A DNA stretch of 64,000 bases. It comes from Burkholderiaceae bacterium. GTDB taxonomy: Bacteria > Pseudomonadota > Gammaproteobacteria > Burkholderiales > Burkholderiaceae_E. The stretch is from assembly GCA_016710525.1 (NCBI GenBank), contig JADJVQ010000014.1:73776-137775 (forward strand), read 5' to 3'. Position numbers and translations under genes: made by a program. Below the pieces are notes generated by a model. That model saw only the letters and a list, made by a program, of their open reading frames with translations, was not told the origin of the DNA and ran no database searches. Of this stretch, positions 1 through 8,254 are shown piece after piece (within the stretch, counting starts at the first letter, position 1; each line of letters begins with the position of its first letter).

Positions 1-1
1 G

Positions 2-253
2 CAGCGCAGCGCCGCCACCCAGGCGTTTGCCGAGCAGCTGAATGCCCTCGCGCCCTGGGCGGTGAGCCGGACCAAACAATTGCTGCGCGCCGTCGAGCAC
101 ACCGGCATCGACGAATCACTCGACGCGGGTGATGCGCTCAATCAGCTGCTGCGCGCGAACGCCCAGCTCGCACCGGTCTTCGAAGATCCCGACGCAACGC
201 GGGCCCGGCTGCAGCGCCAGGTGGCTGGCGCTGCAAAGCCGGCCACCCCCTGA
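2..253 (+). CDS. Enoyl-CoA hydratase/isomerase family, C-terminal part (5' end outside window)
   Basis: Open frame entering from the left edge and ending in TGA at 251-253. The visible ~83 residues (A-F-A-E-Q-L-N-A-L-A-P-W-A, then S-R-T-K-Q-L-L-R, then a D-A-G-D-A-L helix) look like the C-terminal helical trimerisation region of crotonase-fold enzymes, where a Lys-rich helix follows the 'A..LA' segment. The catalytic half is not in the window, so hydratase, isomerase and hydrolase activities cannot be told apart. It lies 69 bp upstream of a class III CoA-transferase on the same strand, which suits an acyl-CoA degradation operon. Confidence 0.6.
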   Translation, partial: QRSAATQAFAEQLNALAPWAVSRTKQLLRAVEHTGIDESLDAGDALNQLLRANAQLAPVFEDPDATRARLQRQVAGAAKPATP

Positions 254-322
254 CGATTCCCCGGCCTCGTGCGCCATCCCCGCGATCGCCTCACCCACCC
301 GCCTGCAGACTGACCTCCGCCC

Positions 323-1558
323 ATGACCACCGCCCCCGATTCCATGCCCCGCGATGATGCCAACGGCCCCGAAGCGGGCACCCTGTCCGGCGTGCGCGTG
401 CTCGAGTTCACCGCACTGATCGCCGGTCCGTCGGCCGCGCGCTACCTGTCGGACCACGGAGCGGAGGTAATCAAGATCGAGCGCTTCCCGAATGGCGATG
501 TGTCGCGCGTGACCAACCGGCTGAGCGCCGGGCGCAGCGCGATGTTCGTGCAGCACAACGCGGGCAAGCAGGGCTTGTGCGTGGACCTCAGCCGTCCGGA
601 GGGCCTGGCGATCGCGCGCGACCTGGTGCGCAAATCCGACGTCGTCATCGAAGCGTTCACGCCCGGCGTGATGGCCAAGCTCGGGCTTGGGTACGATCAG
701 CTCAGGCAGCTGAACCCGAAGATCATCTTGTGCTCGATCAGCGGCTTCGGCCAGAACGGCCCCAATGCGCAGCGTCCGGGCTACGCGCACATCGCGCACT
801 CGATGACCGGCTGGCTGGCGATGCAGTTCCTGCATCGCGATCCGCCGGAGCGGCCGCGCGGGCCAGGCATTGCGATCGCCGACGTGATCGCCGGCATCAC
901 CGCGTTCGGCGCCATCTGTGCGGCGCTCTTCAAGCGCGAACGCACCGGCCGGGGCGAGCGGATCGACGTGTCGCTGTTCGATTCGCTGTTCGCGGCCAAT
1001 GATGAAACCCTGCAGCGCTGCCTGATCGACGGCACGGTGAATCCGGGCTACCACCCGGTCCATCAGACCCGCGACGGCTACGTCACCGCCAACATCGGCC
1101 CGGACTTCCGCGCCTGGCAGAACATCTGCAAGGCGATGGGCCGCACCGAGCTGCTCGAAGACCCCAGGTATGCCAGCCTGGAGGCCGTGCAGGCGAATCG
1201 GGTGCAGGCCACCGACCTGCTGGCCGGCTGGCTGGCCACGCTGACCAGCGACGAGGCCGACCGCATCCTGACCGAACACCATGTGGTGGTCGGGGTGCTC
1301 AAGACCGTGCAGCAGGCGGTCCGCCAGCCACAGGTGATGGCGCGGGGCATGATCGCACCCGTCGACGACCCGGTACTGGGCCGCATCGACGTGATCAACG
1401 CCGCGGCCAAATTCGACGATGCGCACGTGGGCGTGCGCGGGCCGGCGCCCACGCTGGGCCAGCACAACCAGGCCGTGCTGCGCGACCTGCTGGGCTACGA
1501 CGAAGCGGCCATTGCGGCGCTGACGACCAGCGGCGTGCTGCGGCAGGAAGTGATGTGA
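323..1558 (+). CDS. Class III CoA-transferase (CaiB/BaiF family)
   Basis: 411 aa, the usual length for the family. It moves coenzyme A between carboxylic acids through an aspartyl-CoA intermediate. The N-terminal Rossmann-like part opens with S-G-V-R-V-L-E-F-T and G-A-E-V-I-K-I-E. The middle has I-L-C-S-I-S-G-F-G-Q-N-G-P, and the likely catalytic aspartate is D187 in I-A-D-V-I-A-G, followed by R-T-G-R-G-E-R-I-D-V-S-L-F-D. The acid substrate cannot be read from sequence. The gene follows an enoyl-CoA hydratase end, so it probably activates a carboxylic acid for beta-oxidation. Two further paralogues lie in the window (30995-32209 and 36260-37471). Confidence 0.9.
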   Translation: MTTAPDSMPRDDANGPEAGTLSGVRVLEFTALIAGPSAARYLSDHGAEVIKIERFPNGDVSRVTNRLSAGRSAMFVQHNAGKQGLCVDLSRPEGLAIARDLVRKSDVVIEAFTPGVMAKLGLGYDQLRQLNPKIILCSISGFGQNGPNAQRPGYAHIAHSMTGWLAMQFLHRDPPERPRGPGIAIADVIAGITAFGAICAALFKRERTGRGERIDVSLFDSLFAANDETLQRCLIDGTVNPGYHPVHQTRDGYVTANIGPDFRAWQNICKAMGRTELLEDPRYASLEAVQANRVQATDLLAGWLATLTSDEADRILTEHHVVVGVLKTVQQAVRQPQVMARGMIAPVDDPVLGRIDVINAAAKFDDAHVGVRGPAPTLGQHNQAVLRDLLGYDEAAIAALTTSGVLRQEVM

Positions 1559-1622
1559 AGACCGATCCGTCTGACGCAAGAGGCCGGGTTCCCGACCGGG
1601 TGCGGCGGCGGCGATGACGCGC

Positions 1623-2372
1623 TCAGAGCACCTTGCCCACGAAGGCCGCCGCGGCGATCAGCAGCACCGCGCCCACCGCCCGCCCGAGCAGTCGGCCGGG
1701 CAGCAGCCGGGCCACCCGCTGCCCCATCAGCATACCCGGCACCATCATCGCCCCGATCGACAAGCCTGCCGCGACATCGACGCTGCCGGCCAGCCAGTTT
1801 CCGGCGCTCGCCATCGCAGCGATCGGCAGCTGAACCAGCTGACCGAGCGCGATCGCCTCCAGCAGCGGCATGCCGCGCCAGGCCATCCAGGGGGTCAGGA
1901 TCATCGGTCCGCCGGTGCCGGTGAGTGCCGAGGCGAAGCCGGTGGCAAAGCCCGTGGGCGCACCCGCAGCCACTGCGGGCGCCCCCGCTGCGGGCTGGGG
2001 CTGCGCCCGTTCGCCTGCGCGAACCAGGCGCCAGCCGACGAAGGCCAGCGCGCCGGCCAGCACCACGAAGACCAACCGCTCGGGCACGAACGACAGCACG
2101 AGCGCACCGGCCAGCGCGCCCGGCACGGTGGCCAGCACCAGCCAGGTGTCGGCGAGCGCCGTGCGTCGACGCGACCGGGCCGCCACGATCAGGGCCACCG
2201 CACCCGGCAGCACGAAGGCCAGCATCGTGATGCCCAGAGCCGCGTGAACCGGCAATCCGATCGCATGGGTCAACCAGGGCGTCAGCAGCACGCCACCCAC
2301 ACCGATCGCACCGATCAGCGCCCCGACGAACAAGGCGACAGCCAGCGTTTGAAGCAGGTCATCCGGATTCAT
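1623..2372 (-). CDS. TauE/SafE-family sulfite/anion permease
   Basis: 249 aa from the ATG at 2372, chosen because the sequence upstream in this frame is Arg/Pro-rich and not membrane-like, whereas M-N-P-D-D-L-L-Q runs straight into a hydrophobic helix. About seven to eight hydrophobic segments alternate with short basic loops, with family-typical G-A-x-I-G-A-I-G-V-G-G in helix 1 and F-A-S-A-L-T-G-T-G-G-P in the second half. Family members export sulfite, sulfoacetate or other small anions across the inner membrane. The substrate is unknown. It is convergent with the CoA-transferase and divergent from the small NTF2-like gene. Confidence 0.85.
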   Translation of the reverse strand: MNPDDLLQTLAVALFVGALIGAIGVGGVLLTPWLTHAIGLPVHAALGITMLAFVLPGAVALIVAARSRRRTALADTWLVLATVPGALAGALVLSFVPERLVFVVLAGALAFVGWRLVRAGERAQPQPAAGAPAVAAGAPTGFATGFASALTGTGGPMILTPWMAWRGMPLLEAIALGQLVQLPIAAMASAGNWLAGSVDVAAGLSIGAMMVPGMLMGQRVARLLPGRLLGRAVGAVLLIAAAAFVGKVL

Positions 2373-2464
2373 CGGGCGCCTTGGCGAATGCTCGACAGAC
2401 GCCTGCCGGGCGACCCCGATTGAATCACACCGCACGCGAGCCCAATTAATAAGGGAGGCCCAGA

Positions 2465-2851
2465 ATGGACGACATTGCCGCGACACAGGTCATGCAGCGC
2501 TTCGGGAAGGCATTCTTCAACCGCGATCCGGCGCTGCTGGCCCAGGCCATCACAGCGGACGCGCAGTGGCATTTCGCATTCGGGCCCGACAGCCCCGACG
2601 GCCGCGTACGCACGGGCGTCGATGGCTTCCTGCAGGGCGCCCGCGAGAACGACGCCCTGTTCGAGCGCCTGCGATTCAACGACGTCGTGTGCCGCGGTTT
2701 CGGTGCGGACCAGATCGTGATGACCTATCTGATCGACGGTCAGCACCGTGGCGGGGATGCGTTCTCGCTGCGGGGCATCGAGCTCATCACGGTGCGCGAC
2801 GGCAAGCTCGCCCGCAAGGATGTGTTCTGGAAACAATCGCGGCCTGCCTGA
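2465..2851 (+). CDS. NTF2-like / SnoaL-type small protein
   Basis: 128 aa. The start is supported by a purine-rich AAGGGAGG about 7 bases before the ATG. The pattern is that of a SnoaL-like alpha+beta cone: an N-terminal helix (V-M-Q-R-F-G-K-A-F-F-N-R-D), an early Trp/Phe strand (A-Q-W-H-F), then alternating beta strands ending G-I-E-L-I-T-V-R-D-G-K-L-A-R-K-D-V-F-W-K. Proteins of this fold are ketosteroid-isomerase-like enzymes, limonene-epoxide-hydrolase-like enzymes or simple ligand binders, and no catalytic set can be assigned here. It is divergent from the TauE-like permease. Confidence 0.8.
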   Translation: MDDIAATQVMQRFGKAFFNRDPALLAQAITADAQWHFAFGPDSPDGRVRTGVDGFLQGARENDALFERLRFNDVVCRGFGADQIVMTYLIDGQHRGGDAFSLRGIELITVRDGKLARKDVFWKQSRPA

Positions 2852-2896
2852 GCGGGCCACAACTTCCCTGCCGATCGCGGCACACGGGCGGCCCGA

Positions 2897-4168
2897 TCAG
2901 CCCGCCATCGCCCGCTCGAGCAGCGTCTCGGGATTGCCGCGCCCGGCCCGCCCCGCCAGCGTCAGCGTCGGACGCGCGCTCAGCATCTCGGCGGTGGCGG
3001 CGCGCAGCGCCGCTTCGTCGATGGCCAGCGTCTGCGCAAGCCGCTCGCCGGGCAGCACGATGCGATCGTGCATCAGCAGGTCGCGGCCCAGCCACTCGGC
3101 CAATGAGGCCGGCCGCTCGAGGCTGCGCGCCAGGCGCATCGCCTGCTGGTTGCGGCTGCGCTCGACGTCGTCGGCGTCGATGCGACGCGCCGCCGAATGG
3201 ACCACGTCCAGCGTGACGTGCAGCAGCTCGCGCAGGTTGCGCGGCGACACGCCCGCCGTCACCTGCAGCAGGCCACCGTCCTCGAGACCGTCGGTCCAGG
3301 CGTCGATCTGGTAGGCCAGGCCGCGCTGCTCGCGCACCGCCTGGAACAGAGGCGAGGACATCCCCCCGCCGAGCAGTTCACCCAGCAGCTCGTAGGTGGC
3401 GTGGCGCGGATCGGTGCGGCCCGGGATCGGCCAGCCCAGCACGACCGAGGTCTGCTCGGTGTCGTCGTCGAGGTGCTTGAATCCGCCGACGTAACGGGCC
3501 TTCACACGCGGCAGCGGTTCACCGGCGGGCAGGTGGCCGAAGCGCTGCTCGACCATCGCCACGAAACGGTCGTGATCGACCCCGCCCACCCCGGTGATCA
3601 CCAGGTTGCTCGCCGTGCAATGGCGCCGCTGATGCGCCAGCAGATCGTCGCGCGTGATGCGGCGCACATTGCGCGCGCTGCCCATGATCGGGCGGCCCAG
3701 CGGCTGGCGCGCGAAGGCGAGTGCATCGAATGCGTCTTGTGCCACCGACTCGGGGTCGTCGGCCGCGTCGCCCAGCTCCTGAAGGATCACCCGGCGCTCG
3801 CGCTCGATCTCGTCGGCCGGAAACACCGAACGGGTCAGCACGTCGGCGAGCACGTCCAGCGCGGTGTCGGCGTGCTCGGCCAGCATCACTGTCTCGCAGG
3901 CGGTGTGGTCCTTGGCGGTGTAGGCATTGATCGAGCCGCCCACGCGCTCGATTTCCAGCGTGATGGCCCGGGCATCGCGCTGCTCGGTGCCCTTGAACAC
4001 CATGTGCTCGAAGAAGTGCGACAGGCCGTTCAGCGGCGCCGGCTCGTCGCGCGAACCGACCCGCAGGTAGGCGCTGATCGCGACGGTACGAAAACCCGGC
4101 ATCAGCGCGGTCGCGATCCGCAGCCCATTGGGCAGCGTGGTGGTGCGAACGTCCGGATCGATGCTCAT
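2897..4168 (-). CDS. M16 family zinc metallopeptidase
   Basis: 423 aa from the ATG at 4168. The longer frame upstream is Arg/Pro-rich and unlike the family. The inverted zinc motif H51-F-F-E54-H55 is present, with the third ligand most likely E131 in I-L-Q-E-L, at the spacing normal for M16B enzymes. G-G-S-I-N-A-Y-T follows the motif, and the C-terminal half has the R-G-L-A-Y segment. Single-domain bacterial M16 proteins of this size resemble the beta subunit of mitochondrial processing peptidase and cleave small proteins or peptides. The protein has no signal peptide from this start. It is divergent from the PHA synthase across 268 bp that must hold both promoters, neither of which I can locate confidently. 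Confidence 0.9.
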   Translation of the reverse strand: MSIDPDVRTTTLPNGLRIATALMPGFRTVAISAYLRVGSRDEPAPLNGLSHFFEHMVFKGTEQRDARAITLEIERVGGSINAYTAKDHTACETVMLAEHADTALDVLADVLTRSVFPADEIERERRVILQELGDAADDPESVAQDAFDALAFARQPLGRPIMGSARNVRRITRDDLLAHQRRHCTASNLVITGVGGVDHDRFVAMVEQRFGHLPAGEPLPRVKARYVGGFKHLDDDTEQTSVVLGWPIPGRTDPRHATYELLGELLGGGMSSPLFQAVREQRGLAYQIDAWTDGLEDGGLLQVTAGVSPRNLRELLHVTLDVVHSAARRIDADDVERSRNQQAMRLARSLERPASLAEWLGRDLLMHDRIVLPGERLAQTLAIDEAALRAATAEMLSARPTLTLAGRAGRGNPETLLERAMAG

Positions 4169-4436
4169 CGCGGCAACGACAGGCGTGCGCCGATGGCGGC
4201 ACGGTCGGCGCCGCCAACGCGGCGGCGGGTGATGGGTACGGTCATGCGAGGGGTCTCCAGATTCGCGGGGTGGCGCGACTCGCGCCCAGCCCGCCAGTCG
4301 CGATCGTCTCATGGCCGGCACCGGGCAGCCCGCAGCAACCCGACTCGTGACTGAGCGAAATCAATGCGGACCCGAGTTTCGAGTGACAGACTCATGGATT
4401 GGCCGGATCGACCGGTCGCCCTGTCCAGGCCCTGTC

Positions 4437-6311
4437 ATGCGCCTTCGCCCCACTCCGGCCAGCAAGGCCGCAGATCCTGCCGCGGCCCTGTCGCCCGGGC
4501 TGCCCGCCACTCCCGAGCCCGCCGTGCCGCGCCCGCTGGTCGGGCTGCCGCTGGAACGCGACTCGTTCGCCGCAACCGCCTTGTGGGATGTCGTCGATCG
4601 CGCCGTTCATGCCGGCACGGCCCGCGCAACCGGCGGGGTCTCGCCGGCAGCGTTGACGCAAGCCTGGATGGACTGGGCGATCCACCTCGCGGCCGCGCCC
4701 GGCAAGCGCATGCTGCTGGCCCAGAAGGCTCAACGCAAAACCATGCGATTCGCCAGCTACGCGCTGAACTGCGCGCTCACCAGCACCCAGCGCGGCCATG
4801 CCGGCGCGACGCGCTGCATCGAGCCCCTGCCGCAGGACAAGCGCTTCGCCTCCGACGGCTGGTCGCAGTGGCCGTTCAATCTGATCCATCAGGGCTTCCT
4901 GCTGAACCAGCAGTTCTGGCACAACGCCACGACCGATGTCCGTGGCGTCACTGCGCAGCACGAAAATCTCGTTCAATTCACCGCGCGCCAGATGCTGGAC
5001 GTGTTCTCGCCCTCCAATTTCCTGCTGACGAACCCGGACGTGCTGCAAAAAACGGTGGCGTCGGGCGGCATGAATCTGATCGCGGGCATGCACAACCTGC
5101 TCGACGACCTGCAGCGCCAGGGGTCGGGCGGCAAGCCCGCCGGCACCGAGGCGTTCGTGCCCGGGCGCGATGTCGCGATCACGCCCGGCAAGGTCGTGTA
5201 CCGCAACCGGCTGATCGAACTGATCCAATACGCCCCGGCCACGGGCCAGGTGCGCCCCGAGCCGATCCTGATCGTGCCGGCCTGGATCATGAAGTACTAC
5301 ATCCTCGACCTGAGCCCGAACAACTCGCTGGTCCGACATCTGACACAGCAGGGGTTCACCGTCTTCATGATCTCGTGGCGCAACCCTCAGCCCGAGGACC
5401 GTGATCTCGGCATGGACGACTACCGCCAGTCCGGCGTGATGGCTGCGCTCGACGCGATCTCGGCCATCGTGCCCGGATGCCGGATCCACGCGACCGGTTA
5501 CTGCCTGGGCGGCACGATGCTGTCGATCGCGGCGTCGGCGATGGCACGCGACGGCGACACCCGTCTGGCCACGATCTCGATGTTCGCGGCCCAGACTGAC
5601 TTCAAGGAGGCCGGCGAGCTGACCCTGTTCATCGACGAGAGCCAGCTCAGTTTTCTAGAGGACATGATGTGGGAGCAGGGCTACCTGGACGCCGGACAGA
5701 TGGCCGGCGCCTTCCAGACCCTGCGCTCCAACGACCTGGTCTGGTCGCGCATCGTGCACGAGTATCTGATGGGCGAGCGTCCGACGCTCAGCGACCTGAT
5801 GGCCTGGAACGCCGACACCACCCGGATGCCCTACCGGATGCACAGCGAGTACCTGCGCCAGCTGTTCCTGAACAACGACCTGGCCGAGGGTCGCTTCAAG
5901 GTCGCAGGCCGGCCGATCGCGCTGACCGACCTGCGCGCGCCGATCTTCGCGGTCGGGACCGAGCAGGACCACGTCGCCCCCTGGCGGTCCGCCTTCAAGA
6001 TCCATCTGCTGACCGACACCGACATCACCTTCGTGCTGACCGGCGGCGGCCACAACGCCGGCATCGTGTCCGAGCCCGGCCATCGTCACCGCGCCTATCG
6101 GGTGCTCGAGAAACGGGCCGAGGAGCGCTATCGCGACCCCGAGGCCTGGCTCGACGCCGCTACGCCGAACGAGGGATCGTGGTGGCCCGAATGGGTGGCG
6201 TGGCTGCGCCAGCGATCGGGCGAACCGACGGCGCCACCCCCGATGGGTGCGCCGTCGATCGGCTATGCGCCCTTGTGCGATGCGCCCGGGACGTATGTGA
6301 TGCAGGCCTGA
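4437..6311 (+). CDS. phaC: Poly(3-hydroxyalkanoate) synthase, PhaC-like
   Basis: 624 aa from the ATG at 4437. An in-frame ATG at 4311 would add 42 atypical residues. It polymerises hydroxyacyl-CoA into PHA at granule surfaces. The N-terminal helical domain (A-W-M-D-W-A-I-H-L) and W-P-F-N-L-I-H-Q-G-F region precede an alpha/beta-hydrolase core with the lipase-like box G-Y-C356-L-G-G, which holds the nucleophilic cysteine. The Asp (E-Q-D-H-V-A-P-W) and His (G-G-G-H-N-A-G) of the triad follow. The A-Q-T-D-F-x-E-A-G-E-L segment is typical of the longer class I-like synthases. No phaA, phaB or phasin gene adjoins, so precursor supply must be encoded elsewhere. Confidence 0.92.
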   Translation: MRLRPTPASKAADPAAALSPGLPATPEPAVPRPLVGLPLERDSFAATALWDVVDRAVHAGTARATGGVSPAALTQAWMDWAIHLAAAPGKRMLLAQKAQRKTMRFASYALNCALTSTQRGHAGATRCIEPLPQDKRFASDGWSQWPFNLIHQGFLLNQQFWHNATTDVRGVTAQHENLVQFTARQMLDVFSPSNFLLTNPDVLQKTVASGGMNLIAGMHNLLDDLQRQGSGGKPAGTEAFVPGRDVAITPGKVVYRNRLIELIQYAPATGQVRPEPILIVPAWIMKYYILDLSPNNSLVRHLTQQGFTVFMISWRNPQPEDRDLGMDDYRQSGVMAALDAISAIVPGCRIHATGYCLGGTMLSIAASAMARDGDTRLATISMFAAQTDFKEAGELTLFIDESQLSFLEDMMWEQGYLDAGQMAGAFQTLRSNDLVWSRIVHEYLMGERPTLSDLMAWNADTTRMPYRMHSEYLRQLFLNNDLAEGRFKVAGRPIALTDLRAPIFAVGTEQDHVAPWRSAFKIHLLTDTDITFVLTGGGHNAGIVSEPGHRHRAYRVLEKRAEERYRDPEAWLDAATPNEGSWWPEWVAWLRQRSGEPTAPPPMGAPSIGYAPLCDAPGTYVMQA

Positions 6312-6324
6312 GCCCGACAGACTC

Positions 6325-7166
6325 CTAGCGGTCCGCCGCGCGCGGCACGAAGCGCACGCCGCAGAGCAGGAATCCGCCTGCCTCGAGCGCGCAGCCGCGT
6401 GCCTGTGCGGCCGCCAGGACCGCGCCCGGATCGGCCACGTCCACATGCACCGCCGACAGCCGCTCCGGCGTGCCTGCCGATGCAGCCGCGAAGCTCACGG
6501 CCCCAGTTCGAAGCGCAGGGCCGGCCGGCCGCGGTCGTCGGCGACCACAGGCCGGTCGGCAATGCGCCCCCAATGGCCTGCGAGATCAGCCGGGTCGGGA
6601 CTCTCGACTTCGATCACCGGCATGCCCCGCACCCGGTCCAGGCGCTGCGCGTCGCGCCAGTGTTCGCCTGCCGGGTGATAAGGCCCGTCGATGTCCTGTG
6701 CGCCATCGGTGCGGTCGAACTCGAGCATCGTCGCGCGGCAATCGCGGGGATGCAGCTGGATGCCGAAGAAGCCCGGGTAGTCCAGCAGGTTGGCTACCCT
6801 CACGTTCAGTGTCTGGACCCGCTCGCGGCGCCGCTCGGGGTCGGTGCAATCGAAGATGGCCATGTAGCCGCCGCGCCCGCCGGAGCGCTCGATGAAGCGG
6901 CCCGCGGTGGTCCCGTCGCGGGTCGGCGCGACGATCTCCAGGAACTGGTGGCCGAAGACGAACAGCGCATTGACCAGCCCGTACTTGCCCACCGCCGGAT
7001 CGCGAAAGCACACCTCCAGCCCAAAAATGGCGCGCACCGCGTCCACCGCTGGCTCGAGGTCGGGCGCGACCAGGCAGATCTGGCGCAGGCGAAGGTAGTG
7101 GGCCCCTCCCTGGGGGGAGCCGGCATGGTGGGATCGGGGGGCTTGCGGGGCTTGGCCGGTGGTCAT
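6325..7166 (-). pseudogene. VOC (glyoxalase/bleomycin-resistance fold) protein, frameshifted
   Basis: From the ATG at 7166 (M-T-T-G-Q-A-P) a VOC-type protein reads normally (L-R-L-R-Q-I-C-L-V-A through L-Q-L-H-P-R-D) until F-E-L-G-P and a TGA at 6495-6497. The missing end continues in another frame (V-S-F-A-A-A-S, L-S-A-V-H-V-D-V-A-D-P, C-G-V-R-F-V-P) to the TAG at 6325. Restoring one G in the GGGG run just before the stop joins the two parts into about 280 aa. Family members include dioxygenases, epimerases and lactoylglutathione lyases, and the substrate is not predictable. It is convergent with the PHA synthase. This may be a true pseudogene or a homopolymer sequence error. Confidence 0.75.
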
Positions 7167-7347
7167 GCGAATGCTCCTCGGGGAAAGGGCGGACACGCTC
7201 GAATTCTGCGAGTCTGTCGGAGTTGCCCGCCGAATGCATCGGCGCGATGGCCGGATTCCGGACATTTGCCGATGCGCTGGACACGAGCGCCGCGATCCGG
7301 CGCGCCAGACACTGCCATCCGGGCATTCGCCAGTGCGACAATCATCA

Positions 7348-7389
7348 GCACCCCGTCGTCGGCACCCCGTCGTCCGCACCCCTTCGTCT
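7348..7389. repeat. 14-bp direct repeat, three copies
   Basis: GCACCCCGTCGTCS is repeated at 7348-7361 and 7362-7375, with a degraded third copy at 7376-7389 (CCTT for CCGT). It lies in the 269-bp spacer between the divergent VOC gene and the SDR gene at 7436. No function is apparent, and a slippage-prone GC repeat in the SDR leader is the simplest reading. Confidence 0.6.
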
Positions 7390-7435
7390 CCACCGACGGT
7401 CTGGTCGACCCATCCGCATTGAAAGGCAGCATCCG

Positions 7436-8254
7436 ATGAAGCTCAACGGCAAAACCATCGTCATCACCGGAGCCGCCAGCGGCATCGGCCGGGCGCTCGC
7501 TCTGCGCTTTGCGCGCGAAACCCCGCACGGGCTGGTGCTTGCCGATCTGCCGGCCCAGCAGGCCGGACTGCAATCCCTGGTCGCCGATCTCGCGGCCGGT
7601 GTGCCGGGCACGCGCGCGCCGGTAGCCGCGCTGGCGGTGCCCGCCGACGTCGCCAGAGAAGAGGAGGTCAGCGCCCTGGTGGCCGCCGCGCAGACCCGGT
7701 TCGGGCCGGTCGATGTGTTCTGCTCGAACGCCGGCATCATCCGCGACGGCGACGAACACGCGCCCGACGCGCAATGGAGCCTGAACTGGCAGATTCACGT
7801 GATGGCACATGTGTACGCGGCGCGCGCCGTCGTGCCCGGCATGAAAGCGCGTGGCAGCGGATACCTGATGAACACCGCATCGGCCGCCGGCCTGCTGACC
7901 TCGCTGCCATCGGCCAGTTACGCGGTCACCAAGCATGCGGCCGTGGCGCTGGCCGAGTGGCTGGCGATCCAGCACGGCAACGCCGGCGTGCGGGTGTCGG
8001 TGCTGTGCCCGCAGGCGGTGGACACGCCGCTGATTGCCGGCCGCGCGGGCTCGTCCGCGGCGCGCAACGATGGCGTGATCTCGGCCGACGAACTGGCCGA
8101 GTGCGTGGTGGCCGGCATGGACACCGAGACCTTCCTGATCCTGCCGCATCCGCAGGTGCTCGAGTACTTCCAGCGCAAGGCCAACGGCTACGACCGCTGG
8201 TTGAACGGCATGCGCCGTTTCGCGGCCTCGCTTGGGCTGGGCAAGCCGACATGA
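7436..8254 (+). CDS. Short-chain dehydrogenase/reductase (SDR)
   Basis: 272 aa from the ATG at 7436; the sequence upstream in frame is low-complexity and unrelated. The classical SDR layout is clear: cofactor loop T-G-A-A-S-G-I-G-R near residues 11-19, C-S-N-A-G-I at the adenine strand, and the catalytic Y-A-V-T-K (YxxxK) after S-A-A-G-L-L. An acidic residue at the end of strand 2 (L-A-D-L) suggests NAD(H) preference. The ATG of the MlrC-like gene overlaps its stop (ATGA at 8251), so the two are translationally coupled. The substrate is unknown. Confidence 0.9.
   Translation: MKLNGKTIVITGAASGIGRALALRFARETPHGLVLADLPAQQAGLQSLVADLAAGVPGTRAPVAALAVPADVAREEEVSALVAAAQTRFGPVDVFCSNAGIIRDGDEHAPDAQWSLNWQIHVMAHVYAARAVVPGMKARGSGYLMNTASAAGLLTSLPSASYAVTKHAAVALAEWLAIQHGNAGVRVSVLCPQAVDTPLIAGRAGSSAARNDGVISADELAECVVAGMDTETFLILPHPQVLEYFQRKANGYDRWLNGMRRFAASLGLGKPT

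Noticed and set aside
116..1579. Long minus-strand open frame opposite the first CoA-transferase
   Set aside because: Its translation is His/Arg/Gly-rich with no family pattern; it is the antisense shadow expected in GC-rich coding DNA.
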